Positions 1 through 8,553 of a stretch of 64,000 bases of DNA are shown here, in pieces. Source of the stretch: Verrucomicrobiota bacterium (lineage in GTDB: Bacteria; Verrucomicrobiota; Verrucomicrobiia; Opitutales; Opitutaceae); NCBI GenBank assembly GCA_023416735.1, contig JAEZGX010000041.1, positions 259,524 to 323,523 on the forward strand, read 5' to 3'. Within the stretch, counting starts at the first letter, position 1, and each line of letters starts with the position of its first letter. The notes beneath the pieces were generated by a model, which made no database searches, was not told the origin of the DNA, and saw nothing but the letters and a program-made list of their open reading frames with translations. Made by a program: the position numbers and the translations under genes.

Positions 1-1390
1 CAAAAGCATGATTCGGCTGAAGCGCGATCGCCCGACGAAACGCCGCCATCGCCTGCTCAATTTCGCCCGCTTCGCGCCACGCCCGCCCGAGATTATGCTG
101 CGCGCGCGCATTCTCCGGTCGTTTCTCGACTGTGTCCGACCACAGCCTGACTTCGGATCGATACACGTCGTTGCGAGCCACTGTCACCGCTGCAAGCGTC
201 GCAACGACGAGGAACGCCAGCAGCGTGCGAGCGTTGGAACTCAGCGGCAGCGACCTCACGCCTGCCGCGGCCCACGCGAGCAACGCCGCGAGGGCTAGAT
301 ACATGCGATGTTCCGCCATCGTCTGCGTCGCCACCGGCACGATGCTCGAACTCGGCGCCAGCAGCAGAAAAAACACCGCTCCCCACAAACCCGCGACGCG
401 GTTGCGCAGCAAAAGCCAGACCACGATGCCGCCCGCGCCCAACAGCAGCGCCAGCTGCATCCATACCTCGGATACGGATGCGATCGTCGGCGTTCCATAG
501 TCGAAAACCTGCCCCTGCGGCCAGAATGCGAGCCGCACATAGCGCACGATCGCTTCGCACTGGGTCAGAAAGTAGGTGGCCACGTTGACCTCCGATTCGA
601 GCCCCGCCGATCCGCCCCGCCCCCGGTTCGCGGTAACAAGCAACGCCAGCGGAATCCAACTCGCGAAAAGCGCCGCGTGTAATCGCCCGTGTCGCTGCCA
701 GGCTCCGCGCAGCGAACCCGAGACGAGCGCACGATCGTAGAGCAGGACGATGATCGGCACGACGGCGACCGTCTCCTTCGTGCCAACGCCAAGAAAGCAA
801 GCGAACACACTGCCGGCCGCCCATGCGCGTCGCGATGAAGCGCGCGATTCCCCGGCCGGCGCGGTCGCCCGCACAAATCCATACAGCGCGAGCAAACTGC
901 ACAACCCCGCGAGCGACTCCGCGCGTTGCACCACGTAAGTCACCGCCGCCGTTTGCAAGGGATGCAGCGCCCAGACCAGTGCCATCGCGAGCGCCGTCCA
1001 ACCCGCCACGAAATCGCTTCCCTGCGCGCGAATCGGCGTCCGACGAACCAGGCCGAACAACACCAGCGCCGCCGCCGCGTGGATCAGCACGTTCGTCATC
1101 CGAAACCCGCGCACGTCGAGCCCGTGCAAGGCATGATCGATGGTGAACGATAGATTCAGGATCGGCCGACCACTGACCGTTTCTCCGCCCGTCGCGGGCG
1201 GGCGCACCCAATCGAAGGACGGAAACCGCCGGATTGTGCCGTTGTTTAGAATCGAATCGTGATCATCGAGCACGAACCGCGCGGCCAAGCTCGTCCACCA
1301 CGTCGCCACCACGGCCAGCATTATCAAGCCCGCCGCCAGCCAGGCGGGACAGCGGGTGCGGTGCGGCGTGGGAGTTGAAGCCGTAGTCAT
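1..1390 (-). CDS. TMTC-like multi-pass membrane protein with C-terminal TPRs (3' end outside window)
   Basis: An open frame starts at ATG 1390 (MTTASTPTPHRT) and runs off the left edge, at least 463 residues. After a short cytoplasmic start comes a membrane segment (WLAAGLIMLAVVATWW), then the soluble motif LDDHDSI, then many hydrophobic helices. The motif HPLQTAAVTYVVQRAESLAG is typical of the TMTC/DUF1736-type O-glycosyltransferase-like family. The last visible residues form a TPR unit (ARAQHNLGRAWREAGEIEQA followed by MAAFRRAIALQPNHA). Related proteins combine a GT-C-like membrane domain with TPRs; their substrate in bacteria is unknown. The reading is firm because the motifs run continuously in this frame. 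The terminator of the TonB gene upstream separates the two, so this gene is probably transcribed on its own. Confidence 0.8.
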   Translation of the reverse strand, partial: MTTASTPTPHRTRCPAWLAAGLIMLAVVATWWTSLAARFVLDDHDSILNNGTIRRFPSFDWVRPPATGGETVSGRPILNLSFTIDHALHGLDVRGFRMTNVLIHAAAALVLFGLVRRTPIRAQGSDFVAGWTALAMALVWALHPLQTAAVTYVVQRAESLAGLCSLLALYGFVRATAPAGESRASSRRAWAAGSVFACFLGVGTKETVAVVPIIVLLYDRALVSGSLRGAWQRHGRLHAALFASWIPLALLVTANRGRGGSAGLESEVNVATYFLTQCEAIVRYVRLAFWPQGQVFDYGTPTIASVSEVWMQLALLLGAGGIVVWLLLRNRVAGLWGAVFFLLLAPSSSIVPVATQTMAEHRMYLALAALLAWAAAGVRSLPLSSNARTLLAFLVVATLAAVTVARNDVYRSEVRLWSDTVEKRPENARAQHNLGRAWREAGEIEQAMAAFRRAIALQPNHAF

Positions 1391-1432
1391 GGTTCCAGAC
1401 AGCCGCGCCACGCTGACGAAGCCGCTTCTCGC

Positions 1433-1467
1433 GGCAAAAGAAAAGCTCCCTCACAAGGAGGGAGCTT
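1433..1467 (-). terminator. Rho-independent terminator after the TonB receptor gene
   Basis: Perfect 9-bp stem AAGCTCCCT (1443-1451) / AGGGAGCTT (1459-1467) with a 7-nt loop. On the minus strand it is followed by a T-rich tract (1435-1444, TTTTCTTTT). It lies 29 nt past the TonB stop codon. Confidence 0.85.
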
Positions 1468-1495
1468 GAAGAGCAAAGGCCGTTGAAGTCTCGAC

Positions 1496-4400
1496 TTAGA
1501 AGTCGAACGAAGCGGTCAGGATGAACTGACGCGGATCGATGATGCGGAACGAATACGGCGAGCCGTCGTAGTTGACCGCCACGGGGCGCAGTTCGCCGCC
1601 TTCGAAGACGTTCATGACGTTGAGCTGCAGCTTCATCCCGACCTTGTTGTCGAACAGCGGGCGGCGATAAGCGACCCAGATGTCGGTGTAGTATTGAGCG
1701 TCGTCATAGATCGGGCGCGACACATCCGACATGTCCATCACGGGCTGGCCGTTATAGAGGTTCACGCCGCTGGCACGTCCGTAGTAGCCGATGACAGCCT
1801 TGTCTTCCCAACGCTGGCTACCACCAATGCTGAAGCCGCGCAGCGCGCCTTCGGTGAAGTTGTAGGTCGTGAGGAAGGACCAGCGATACTTCCGCTGCCC
1901 CATGACCGACTGGCCCTGGAGATCGCGGTCGAGCGCGAGCTGCGGCGTCACCACACCGTTGTAGTAGGCTTCAGGATTGGCGAAGCCGTTGGCTGTTTCC
2001 GGGAACAGCTCGCTGCGATAGCCGTAGGAGCTCCAGAAGTTCGTCAGATCCACTTCACGACCACCGCTGGTGGTGTAGGTGGCGAAATGGGAGTATTGCG
2101 GGAGGAGGTAATCGCTCGCCTTGGCCGCCTTCCAGACGGCCATGCGCTCGGCTTCCCAAGGCATGAACTCCTTCAGCACGCTGGCGTATTTGGTGTCCTG
2201 CTTGCCGAAGGTGAACTTGAGGGTCCACTCGGGAACCGGGTTGTAGTTGATTTCCGCTTCCACGCCCTCGGCTTCCGCATTGCGGGTGGCGCCCAAGCCG
2301 AAGGGACGCGAGGTATAGTAGTCGTAGTCCTGCTTCCAGATCTGCTCGGCTGCGTCCTGCACGGCTTGTTCTTCCTGCGTGCTGAGGTTGGTGCCGAAGC
2401 CTTCCGCGGTCGGATCATACCCCATGTTGATGAGGGAGATCGTGCGCGCCCAGTTGCGGAAGAGAGTCGAGTCAACGTTATCCTTCAGGCGGTTGAAGAC
2501 GTTCGGCGCGTTGATGTTTTCATTCTCGTTGGACGCTTCGAACCAGGTGATGCGGGCAAACAACTTGTCGTCGAGAGCCGAGAACTGGAAGCCGTAGTCC
2601 TTACCTTTACCCGAGGGCTTCGGCAGCTGATTGCCGTAGAAGTCGCCCAACGCGGTCGTCGGCGGATTGAAGTTCGAGGACTCGTTGTAGCTCACGCCGA
2701 AGCTGCGGACGAATTGCCAGAACTGCGAACCGGAATCGGCGCGGCTCTCGATCGTGCTCCAGTTTTTGAAGGGACGGAGAACGCCACCGAGCGTGCGCGT
2801 CGTGCCCGACATTTCGCTGTAGGGACCCCAGCGATTGAAGATCAGATCGCGCTGGAATACGCCGTCCTTCCACTTGTCGGCATTGGTGATGGCGGGAGCA
2901 ACGACGTTGCCGTCCGCGTCCAACACCGCCGGCAGGGCGGAATGGGTGATGCGGGCCTTATACTCGTCCTTGCGCACGCCAAACGTGGCAATGAGGCGAT
3001 CGTCCCAAAGATGGCTCGTGATGGCCGCGCTGAGCGAATCGACGATGCGCTGATTGCGACCGGTGTTGGCGTCGACGTCTTGGAACGCATGCGTGACGTT
3101 CAGCGGCTGGAAGCTGCTGGTGCCGTAGGTGTAGGCATTGATGTCACCCGTGTAGCTCAGGTAGTCCCAGTAACCGGCCGCGCGCGTGACCACGCCGTGC
3201 GGATCGCTCGGCGAGGCGAGATAGTAGGTGCGGCGCAGGGAGTTGCCGGTGCCACGATTCCAGCCGGTCGGATTGCCGGCGGCATCGTTGTTCGGATTCG
3301 GGAGATAACGGAGCGCTGCGGCGTCCGATCCCGCGGAGAGATACTGCAGGCGCTGGCGGATCGAGGCGCTCATGTATTCGTCGCGCGACCACAGACCCAA
3401 GACCTGATGGCGGCCCAGCCACTTCATCCAACCGTCTTTCTGCGTGAAGTCGGGGGTCCAGGCCAGCATCGCACGATAGTGATCGTCGAGCGCTTCATTC
3501 ACGTAGCTGTCCGGATCCTGCTCCTCAACATACGGCTTGCCGAAGTAGGGGTTCGGTTGGCCGTTGGGCAGGTTGATGTTGGTATCGACGAACAGCGTGG
3601 GAACGTTGAGCTGGCCGATCGTGTAGTTGGACCGCTGGAAGAAGTCCTGACGGAACCAGCCACCGCTGAGATAAAGATCGAAGGGCAGCTCCTGCTCGAA
3701 CTCGAGATTGTAGTTCCGGTTCTTCGCATTGCCGAAGTTCGGCGAGGCGATGTTGATACTGCGCCAGTCGTAGATCGAGCGGTCGGTCACGCTGGGGTAG
3801 CGATAGCTCGTCGCGAAGATGCCGTTGCCGGCGCCCGTCCAGCCTTGGGACGTGGTGTAAGTGCGGGTGTAATAATCCGCCCAAGTCGGGTTCGCCCAGA
3901 TATCCGCTTCCGGAGGATTGACCGCGGGATTCGCCGCCGGATTGGCCGGCGTGCCCCAGTTCGGGAGATAGCGATACTGATAGGTCGGCTGGAACCAGTT
4001 CACGAGCTGGCCGTCGGCGATCTGCTGGATGCTGCGACCTTGATTCACGACGCCGATGCCGGGCGTGAACAGGATGTTTGGCGAGGGCTGGCCGGCGACC
4101 CAGTTGGCGGGAATGCCGAAGATGGTGTCTCCGAAAACGTTGATGCCGTTATACTGCGTGCGGGCTGCGTTCCACTTCGTCTCGTCGTAGCCAGGACGCG
4201 TCGCGATGAAATCGCGCAGCTCGTTCGCATAGGGAGAAGCGGCGTTGTTCACCAACATGCTCACGGCCTGGCCGTTGCCGTTGTAAACGCGGTGGGTCAC
4301 CGGATCGTAGTAGGGACGGCCGGCGAGATTCCACTGCGTCACGAAATCGCGCGGCGTGAGCGTGTTCGGACGATGGTTGTCGTTGCGATACGCTTCGATG

Positions 4401-5251
4401 TTCGCGCGGAGGATCGTCTTCGCGAAGGGCTTGAACGTGATCGCACCATACGCGCGCTTGGTCTCGTCGTAAGCGGGTTTGCGATCGAAACGGCGATCAT
4501 CGTAAAGCACCGCGCCATAGATCGCGAGTTTGTCGTCGATGATGCCTTGGTTGAAGTTCAGCGAGCTGCGGAAGGAGCCGTATTGGTCCGCGCGGAGCGA
4601 GAGGTTCGCGCTGTCGCGGTTGAGCTGCGCCTGCGCGGTGCTCTGGTTGACGATACCCGCCGGGCTGCCGAGACCGAAGAGCATCGAGTTCGGACCGCGG
4701 CTGATTTCGACCGACTGCGTGTTGTAGGAGTCGAACGGCACCGCGCCGATGGAGGGATAATAATTGATCGCCGAGCTGGGAGCGCCGAGACCGCGCACGC
4801 GATTCGCCTGCGCATTCGTGTAGGGCGTCATGTTGTTGCCCTGCGTGCCGCCGGCGTTCACGTCGAGCACACCGTCATTGCGCATGCTCTGCGTCGGTTG
4901 CGTGTAAGTGAGCGAACCTTCCGTGTTCACTTCGTAACGGAAGATATCGTTGATGTCCGTGGACGCCGTGTCCTCGAACTGCTGCTTCGTCACCACCGAA
5001 ATCGAGGCGCCGAGGTCCGCGATGTTCGTGTTCATGCGGCTTCCCGCCAGCGTGTTCTGCGCGAAATAGCCTTGGTCGCGCGAAGCATCCACGGTGAAGG
5101 GTGAAAGCACGATCACTTCGTCGCTCGCCGGCTCGGCGGACGTCGGTTGCGACGCCTGCTGGGCGGACATGAGGTGGGTGATCGAGGCGGCCAGCAACGA
5201 TGCAGCAAGGCATCGGACTCCTGAATGGAGATGTCGGTTGCGTGTAGTCAT
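1496..5251 (-). CDS. TonB-dependent outer-membrane receptor
   Basis: 1251 residues from ATG 5251 (MTTRNRHLHSG). The frame extends upstream, but that part lacks signal-peptide character, and ATG 5251 is directly followed by a signal peptide (residues about 10-30, cleavage near MSA-QQ). A TonB box-like stretch DEVIVLSPF lies at 44-52. The plug domain follows (TLAGSRMNTNIADLGASIS; 'VEISRGPNSMLFGLGSPAGIVN' region), then a long beta-barrel ending in aromatic FDF, the usual outer-membrane insertion signal. The family imports siderophores, vitamins or oligosaccharides using TonB energy. There is no SusD lipoprotein beside it, as is common for Opitutaceae receptors. Its position next to a rhamnose-type ABC importer and pectin enzymes suggests an oligosaccharide ligand, but this is inference. 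It is separated from the ABC genes by about 300 bp that contain a long palindrome and a leader hairpin. Confidence 0.93.
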   Translation of the reverse strand: MTTRNRHLHSGVRCLAASLLAASITHLMSAQQASQPTSAEPASDEVIVLSPFTVDASRDQGYFAQNTLAGSRMNTNIADLGASISVVTKQQFEDTASTDINDIFRYEVNTEGSLTYTQPTQSMRNDGVLDVNAGGTQGNNMTPYTNAQANRVRGLGAPSSAINYYPSIGAVPFDSYNTQSVEISRGPNSMLFGLGSPAGIVNQSTAQAQLNRDSANLSLRADQYGSFRSSLNFNQGIIDDKLAIYGAVLYDDRRFDRKPAYDETKRAYGAITFKPFAKTILRANIEAYRNDNHRPNTLTPRDFVTQWNLAGRPYYDPVTHRVYNGNGQAVSMLVNNAASPYANELRDFIATRPGYDETKWNAARTQYNGINVFGDTIFGIPANWVAGQPSPNILFTPGIGVVNQGRSIQQIADGQLVNWFQPTYQYRYLPNWGTPANPAANPAVNPPEADIWANPTWADYYTRTYTTSQGWTGAGNGIFATSYRYPSVTDRSIYDWRSINIASPNFGNAKNRNYNLEFEQELPFDLYLSGGWFRQDFFQRSNYTIGQLNVPTLFVDTNINLPNGQPNPYFGKPYVEEQDPDSYVNEALDDHYRAMLAWTPDFTQKDGWMKWLGRHQVLGLWSRDEYMSASIRQRLQYLSAGSDAAALRYLPNPNNDAAGNPTGWNRGTGNSLRRTYYLASPSDPHGVVTRAAGYWDYLSYTGDINAYTYGTSSFQPLNVTHAFQDVDANTGRNQRIVDSLSAAITSHLWDDRLIATFGVRKDEYKARITHSALPAVLDADGNVVAPAITNADKWKDGVFQRDLIFNRWGPYSEMSGTTRTLGGVLRPFKNWSTIESRADSGSQFWQFVRSFGVSYNESSNFNPPTTALGDFYGNQLPKPSGKGKDYGFQFSALDDKLFARITWFEASNENENINAPNVFNRLKDNVDSTLFRNWARTISLINMGYDPTAEGFGTNLSTQEEQAVQDAAEQIWKQDYDYYTSRPFGLGATRNAEAEGVEAEINYNPVPEWTLKFTFGKQDTKYASVLKEFMPWEAERMAVWKAAKASDYLLPQYSHFATYTTSGGREVDLTNFWSSYGYRSELFPETANGFANPEAYYNGVVTPQLALDRDLQGQSVMGQRKYRWSFLTTYNFTEGALRGFSIGGSQRWEDKAVIGYYGRASGVNLYNGQPVMDMSDVSRPIYDDAQYYTDIWVAYRRPLFDNKVGMKLQLNVMNVFEGGELRPVAVNYDGSPYSFRIIDPRQFILTASFDF

Positions 5252-5271
5252 GTCGGGGGTCTGTTGGTAGT

Positions 5272-5300
5272 GAAAGAAAAACGGGCCAGCGAAGTGGCCC
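5272..5300 (-). promoter_or_regulatory. Terminator-like hairpin in the leader of the TonB receptor gene
   Basis: On the minus strand GGGCCA (5300-5295), loop CTTCGC, TGGCCC (5288-5283), followed after one G by TTTTTCTTTC (5281-5272). The run ends about 20 nt before ATG 5251. The shape is that of an intrinsic terminator inside the 5' leader, so attenuation is possible. No alternative antiterminator fold was worked out. Confidence 0.4.
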
Positions 5301-5482
5301 CGATGAAAACGAGTCAGTTTGAAACGAGTTCGCTGGGGACGCGAAGGAAGCGGAGCACGGGACGGGGTTTGCGAGTCTGCGCCACACCTGAATGCGCTTC
5401 CGGATTTTGATACAACGTGAGCTTTCCTCAGACAGTTCGAAGCCACGTTGGTTCGAGGCACAAACGAACTCCCACAAACGAC

Positions 5483-5514
5483 ATGTCCGCGTGCGCAATT
5501 GCGCACGCGGACAT
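5483..5514. repeat. Perfect 32-bp palindrome between the ABC importer and TonB genes
   Basis: The left half is ATGTCCGCGTGCGCAA and the right half is its exact reverse complement, with the axis at 5498/5499. It lies 38 nt after the stop of the binding-protein gene and 232 nt before the TonB start. As RNA it gives a 14-bp stem with an AATT loop. It could be a terminator without a clear U-tract, an mRNA-stabilising hairpin for the ABC operon, or a dimeric-regulator site. The rest of 5252-5552 shows nothing else I can name. Confidence 0.6.
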
Positions 5515-5552
5515 TTGCCTTCCCTCCTCCTACGCCGACGGAAATGCCGTCC

Positions 5553-6557
5553 TCAGAAATCGAACTGATCGATGTTGTCTTTGTTGAACACGAACGGCGT
5601 TCCGAGCAGAATGTTGTCGCCCTTGATTTCGAACGTGCCGAGCGAGCCAGCCGTGAAGCTCGTGTCGCCCGCTTTCAATTTTCCCTGCGCCAGCGCCGCC
5701 GCCGCGTGCACCGTGAGATAACCGAGATCTTCCGTTTTCCACAGGATCACGCTGTCGGTCACACCTTCCTTCACGTAACGGCGATTTTCATTCGGCAGCC
5801 CAAGTCCGATGACACGCACCTGCCCGGTCTTGCCCGCCTGCTTCACCGCCTCGGCCGCGCCGGGAACCGCCGGCGACGCGATCGCCATGATCAACTTTAA
5901 ATTCGGATTCGCGCTCATCAGCGCGGTCGCCTCCGTCTGCGCCTTGTCTTTCAGGTCATCGCAAGGCCGCACCGCGACCAACTTCATCTTCGGATATTTT
6001 TCCGCGAGCCGCGCCTCGATATGCTTCTGCCACTCGCGCTGATTCGCCGCAGTGAGCGACGCGGTGATGATCGCAAATTCGCCTTCTTCACCCGTCACGC
6101 GCGCCGCTTCATCCATCAACTTGTGCCCGATTCCTTCCGGGGTCGCTTGATTCACGAAGAACCCGCGCGCATCCGGCATGGCATCCGCATCGTAAGTGAT
6201 CACCTTGATCCCGCGCGCCTGCGCCTTCCGCAACGCCGTCGAGATACCTTCCCGGTTTTCGCACGCCGCCGCGATCGCATCGACGCCGAGCGTAATCCAG
6301 TTCTCCACGATTTCATTCTGCCGCGCCGGATCGGTGTCGGTCGGCCCATCGAAAATCAAATCCACGCCCAGCTCCTTCGCCGCGTTCTCCGCGCCTTCCT
6401 TGCACGAGATGAAATACGCGTTGCCCTTTGCCTTCGGCAGCAGCGCGATCGTGAGTTGACGCTCGCCATCCGCGGAAGCCGCATCCGGCGATTTGCCGCA
6501 GCCTGCAATCAGCGCGACGAGAGAAACGAACAGGGTAAGGAGCGTCAGCTTTTTCAT
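5553..6557 (-). CDS. rhaS: Sugar ABC transporter substrate-binding lipoprotein, RhaS/LsrB type
   Basis: 334 residues from ATG 6557 (MKKLTLLTLF); the frame extends upstream without signal-peptide character. A lipobox ALIAGC places the lipidated Cys at residue 20, so the protein is exported and membrane-tethered. The body is a Peripla_BP_4 fold. It aligns by eye with LsrB/RhaS proteins: LPKAKGNAYF, ELGVDLIFDGPTDTD, a VITYDAD segment, and the C-terminal FNKDNIDQFDF (LsrB has FNKENIGKYDF). The substrate is inferred as L-rhamnose from the GH106 rhamnosidase locus next door; autoinducer-2 is the main alternative. It is the last gene of a four-gene importer operon, 50 bp after the second permease. 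Confidence 0.82.
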   Translation of the reverse strand: MKKLTLLTLFVSLVALIAGCGKSPDAASADGERQLTIALLPKAKGNAYFISCKEGAENAAKELGVDLIFDGPTDTDPARQNEIVENWITLGVDAIAAACENREGISTALRKAQARGIKVITYDADAMPDARGFFVNQATPEGIGHKLMDEAARVTGEEGEFAIITASLTAANQREWQKHIEARLAEKYPKMKLVAVRPCDDLKDKAQTEATALMSANPNLKLIMAIASPAVPGAAEAVKQAGKTGQVRVIGLGLPNENRRYVKEGVTDSVILWKTEDLGYLTVHAAAALAQGKLKAGDTSFTAGSLGTFEIKGDNILLGTPFVFNKDNIDQFDF

Positions 6558-6607
6558 GATAAGGAAAGGGGTGGCGTTGGACCGCAAACTTCGCGGTTCA
6601 GGCCAAA

Positions 6608-7624
6608 TCAGGAAATATTTTTCTCCGCGGCTGCCACTACCGCCCGTCGCGCGCGCCAATCCGCCCACAACTTCGGCAACACACCGCTCGCCAACGCCAA
6701 CACCAAAAGCGCGCCCGTCAATACGCCCGCCGCCTCCCGCGGCAGCCGGGCATGCACCAGTCCGTTGTTCAGCACCGCAATCGCCGCCACTCCGATCAAG
6801 GTGCCGTGCACCGACCCGCGTCCGCCAAAAATACTCGTGCCGCCCAGCACCACCGCCGTGATCGCGAACAACTCATACCCCGTCCCCGCATCCGCTTTCG
6901 CCTGGCCCAGTCGCGCCGTGTAAATGATCGCCGCCAGCGCCGCGATTATCCCCGCCAACACATACGCGCTCGCCACACGACGCTCCACCGGCACGCCGGC
7001 ATAGCGCGCCCCGTCCGGAGAAAATCCGATCGCCCGCACCGTCCGCCCAAAGGTCATGCGGTGCACCAGCAACCACATCGCCCCCACGACCAGGATAAAC
7101 ACCGGCGCTTGCGCCGGCATCCCCAGCCAGCGCTCCTGGCCCCAAAAAAGAAAACTCGCCGGAAATCCCGTGAACGTATCCACGCCGCGCGTCACCGCCT
7201 CCGCCACCCCTCGGAAAAGTGAAAAGGTTCCCAGCGTCACGATGAGCGGCGGCAGCTTCAGCCGCGTGATCAGCGTCGCATTCACCCCGCCCGCCAACGC
7301 TCCCAACGCCAGCGTTCCCGCGATCGCCAGGGGCAGCGGCACGCCCGCGTCCCGCCAGAGTTTTCCGAAACACACCGCGCAAAGCCCCAGCAGCGATCCC
7401 ACCGAAAGATCGATCCCGCCCGTCAGGATGATCGGCGTCATCGCCACCGCCAGGAGGCCGATCTCCACCGAGTGACGCAGGATGTCGAACGTGTTGTCCA
7501 GCGTGCCGAAACGCGGGCCGACCGAGTTGAAATACATCCACTCCGCCGCCACGAGGACCAGCAGAACGGTCTCATGCCGCAGCCATCCGCGCGCTTTCTG
7601 CGGCGCTTTCACCGGCGCACTCAT
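6608..7624 (-). CDS. Sugar ABC transporter permease (RhaP/RhaQ-like)
   Basis: 338 residues from ATG 7624 (MSAPVKAPQKARGW). The start overlaps the stop of the preceding permease gene by 4 bp (ATGA), which indicates translational coupling and decides the start. It has multiple membrane helices and the BPD_transp_2 signatures ILTGGIDLSVGSLLGL and VLGGTSIFGGRGSVHGTLIG. These inner-membrane permeases of the ribose/rhamnose class form the channel of the importer. It is one of two non-identical permeases in the operon, as in RhaSTPQ-type systems. Confidence 0.87.
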   Translation of the reverse strand: MSAPVKAPQKARGWLRHETVLLVLVAAEWMYFNSVGPRFGTLDNTFDILRHSVEIGLLAVAMTPIILTGGIDLSVGSLLGLCAVCFGKLWRDAGVPLPLAIAGTLALGALAGGVNATLITRLKLPPLIVTLGTFSLFRGVAEAVTRGVDTFTGFPASFLFWGQERWLGMPAQAPVFILVVGAMWLLVHRMTFGRTVRAIGFSPDGARYAGVPVERRVASAYVLAGIIAALAAIIYTARLGQAKADAGTGYELFAITAVVLGGTSIFGGRGSVHGTLIGVAAIAVLNNGLVHARLPREAAGVLTGALLVLALASGVLPKLWADWRARRAVVAAAEKNIS

Positions 7625-8553
7625 GCCCGCCCCTCCTTCCGGCTGCGCAAACCTTCCGCCACCACCGCCAGCAGAATAATCGCTCCTTCGATCGCGCGGC
7701 TCCAATACGCTTCGATGTGCAGATGCGTCAGCCCCGGCGACACGCACGCCAGCAGCAACGCGCCCGCCAGCACGCCCCACAGGGTGCCGCGTCCTCCCGA
7801 AATGGATACGCCGCCCACCACCACCGCCGCGATCGCGCGTAACTCGAGACCGGTGCCCGCCTTCGGATCCACTTGCGGCGATTGCACGGCGTTCATCACC
7901 GCCGCAGCGCCCGCCAATAAACCCATCGCCACGAACACGCCGAAGGTCACCGCCCGCGGTTTCAATCCCGCCAATCGTGCCGCTTCCTCATCGCTGCCCA
8001 CCGCATACACCACGCGGCCCGCCGCGAGATGCCGCAAACCGATCGCGAGCGCCACAAACAATCCCACCGCCAACCCGATCAACAACAGCTGCCCGCCACG
8101 CTGGCTCAGGCCGAGCCACTGCACGCCATCCGGCAAATCCACAAACTGCCCCTGCCGCCACCAGCGCAGGCCTTCCCGCCACGCGACCATCGTCGCCAAG
8201 GTCACCACGATCGACGGCAGCCGCAGACCCGCGATCAACCATCCGTTCACCGCCCCGAGCAATCCGCCCAAAATCACCGCCGCGACCGCCGCGATCGGAA
8301 ACGCCAGATTCTCCGCCGCCAGCAAACCGAACGCCACGCCGCACACCGCAAACTGCGATCCGACTGAAATGTCGATCTGCCGGCTCAGGATCACCAACGC
8401 CATTCCGCCGATCACCACCAGTGTCGGCGCCTCCCGCGCCGCCAGCGACAACAGGGGTTGCGGCGAGAAAAACGCCGGCGCCACCACCGCGAGCAGCAAC
8501 AACACCGCCCCCAACACCGCCGCCACCGAGAGTTCGCGAAAATACCTTCTCAC
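7621..8553 (-). CDS. Sugar ABC transporter permease (RhaP/RhaQ-like)
   Basis: 310 residues, highly hydrophobic, with the BPD_transp_2 motifs LSRQIDISVGSQFAV and VVGGVSISGGRGTLWGVLAG. It overlaps the ATPase gene upstream by 4 bp and the second permease gene downstream by 4 bp, so the three genes are tightly coupled. It should form a heterodimeric channel with the adjacent permease. Substrate is inferred from context only. Confidence 0.87.
   Translation of the reverse strand: MRRYFRELSVAAVLGAVLLLLAVVAPAFFSPQPLLSLAAREAPTLVVIGGMALVILSRQIDISVGSQFAVCGVAFGLLAAENLAFPIAAVAAVILGGLLGAVNGWLIAGLRLPSIVVTLATMVAWREGLRWWRQGQFVDLPDGVQWLGLSQRGGQLLLIGLAVGLFVALAIGLRHLAAGRVVYAVGSDEEAARLAGLKPRAVTFGVFVAMGLLAGAAAVMNAVQSPQVDPKAGTGLELRAIAAVVVGGVSISGGRGTLWGVLAGALLLACVSPGLTHLHIEAYWSRAIEGAIILLAVVAEGLRSRKEGRA

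Noticed and set aside
93..1211. Minus-strand open frame of 372 codons at the left edge
   Set aside because: Arg/Gly/Ala-rich without domains. A different minus-strand frame over the same bases carries membrane helices and TPR motifs and continues past the window edge.
1694..5104. Long plus-strand open frame (1136 codons) opposite the TonB receptor gene
   Set aside because: It is rich in Arg, Val and Glu with no motif, as expected for the antisense of a GC-rich gene. The minus strand holds a complete receptor with signal peptide, plug and barrel.
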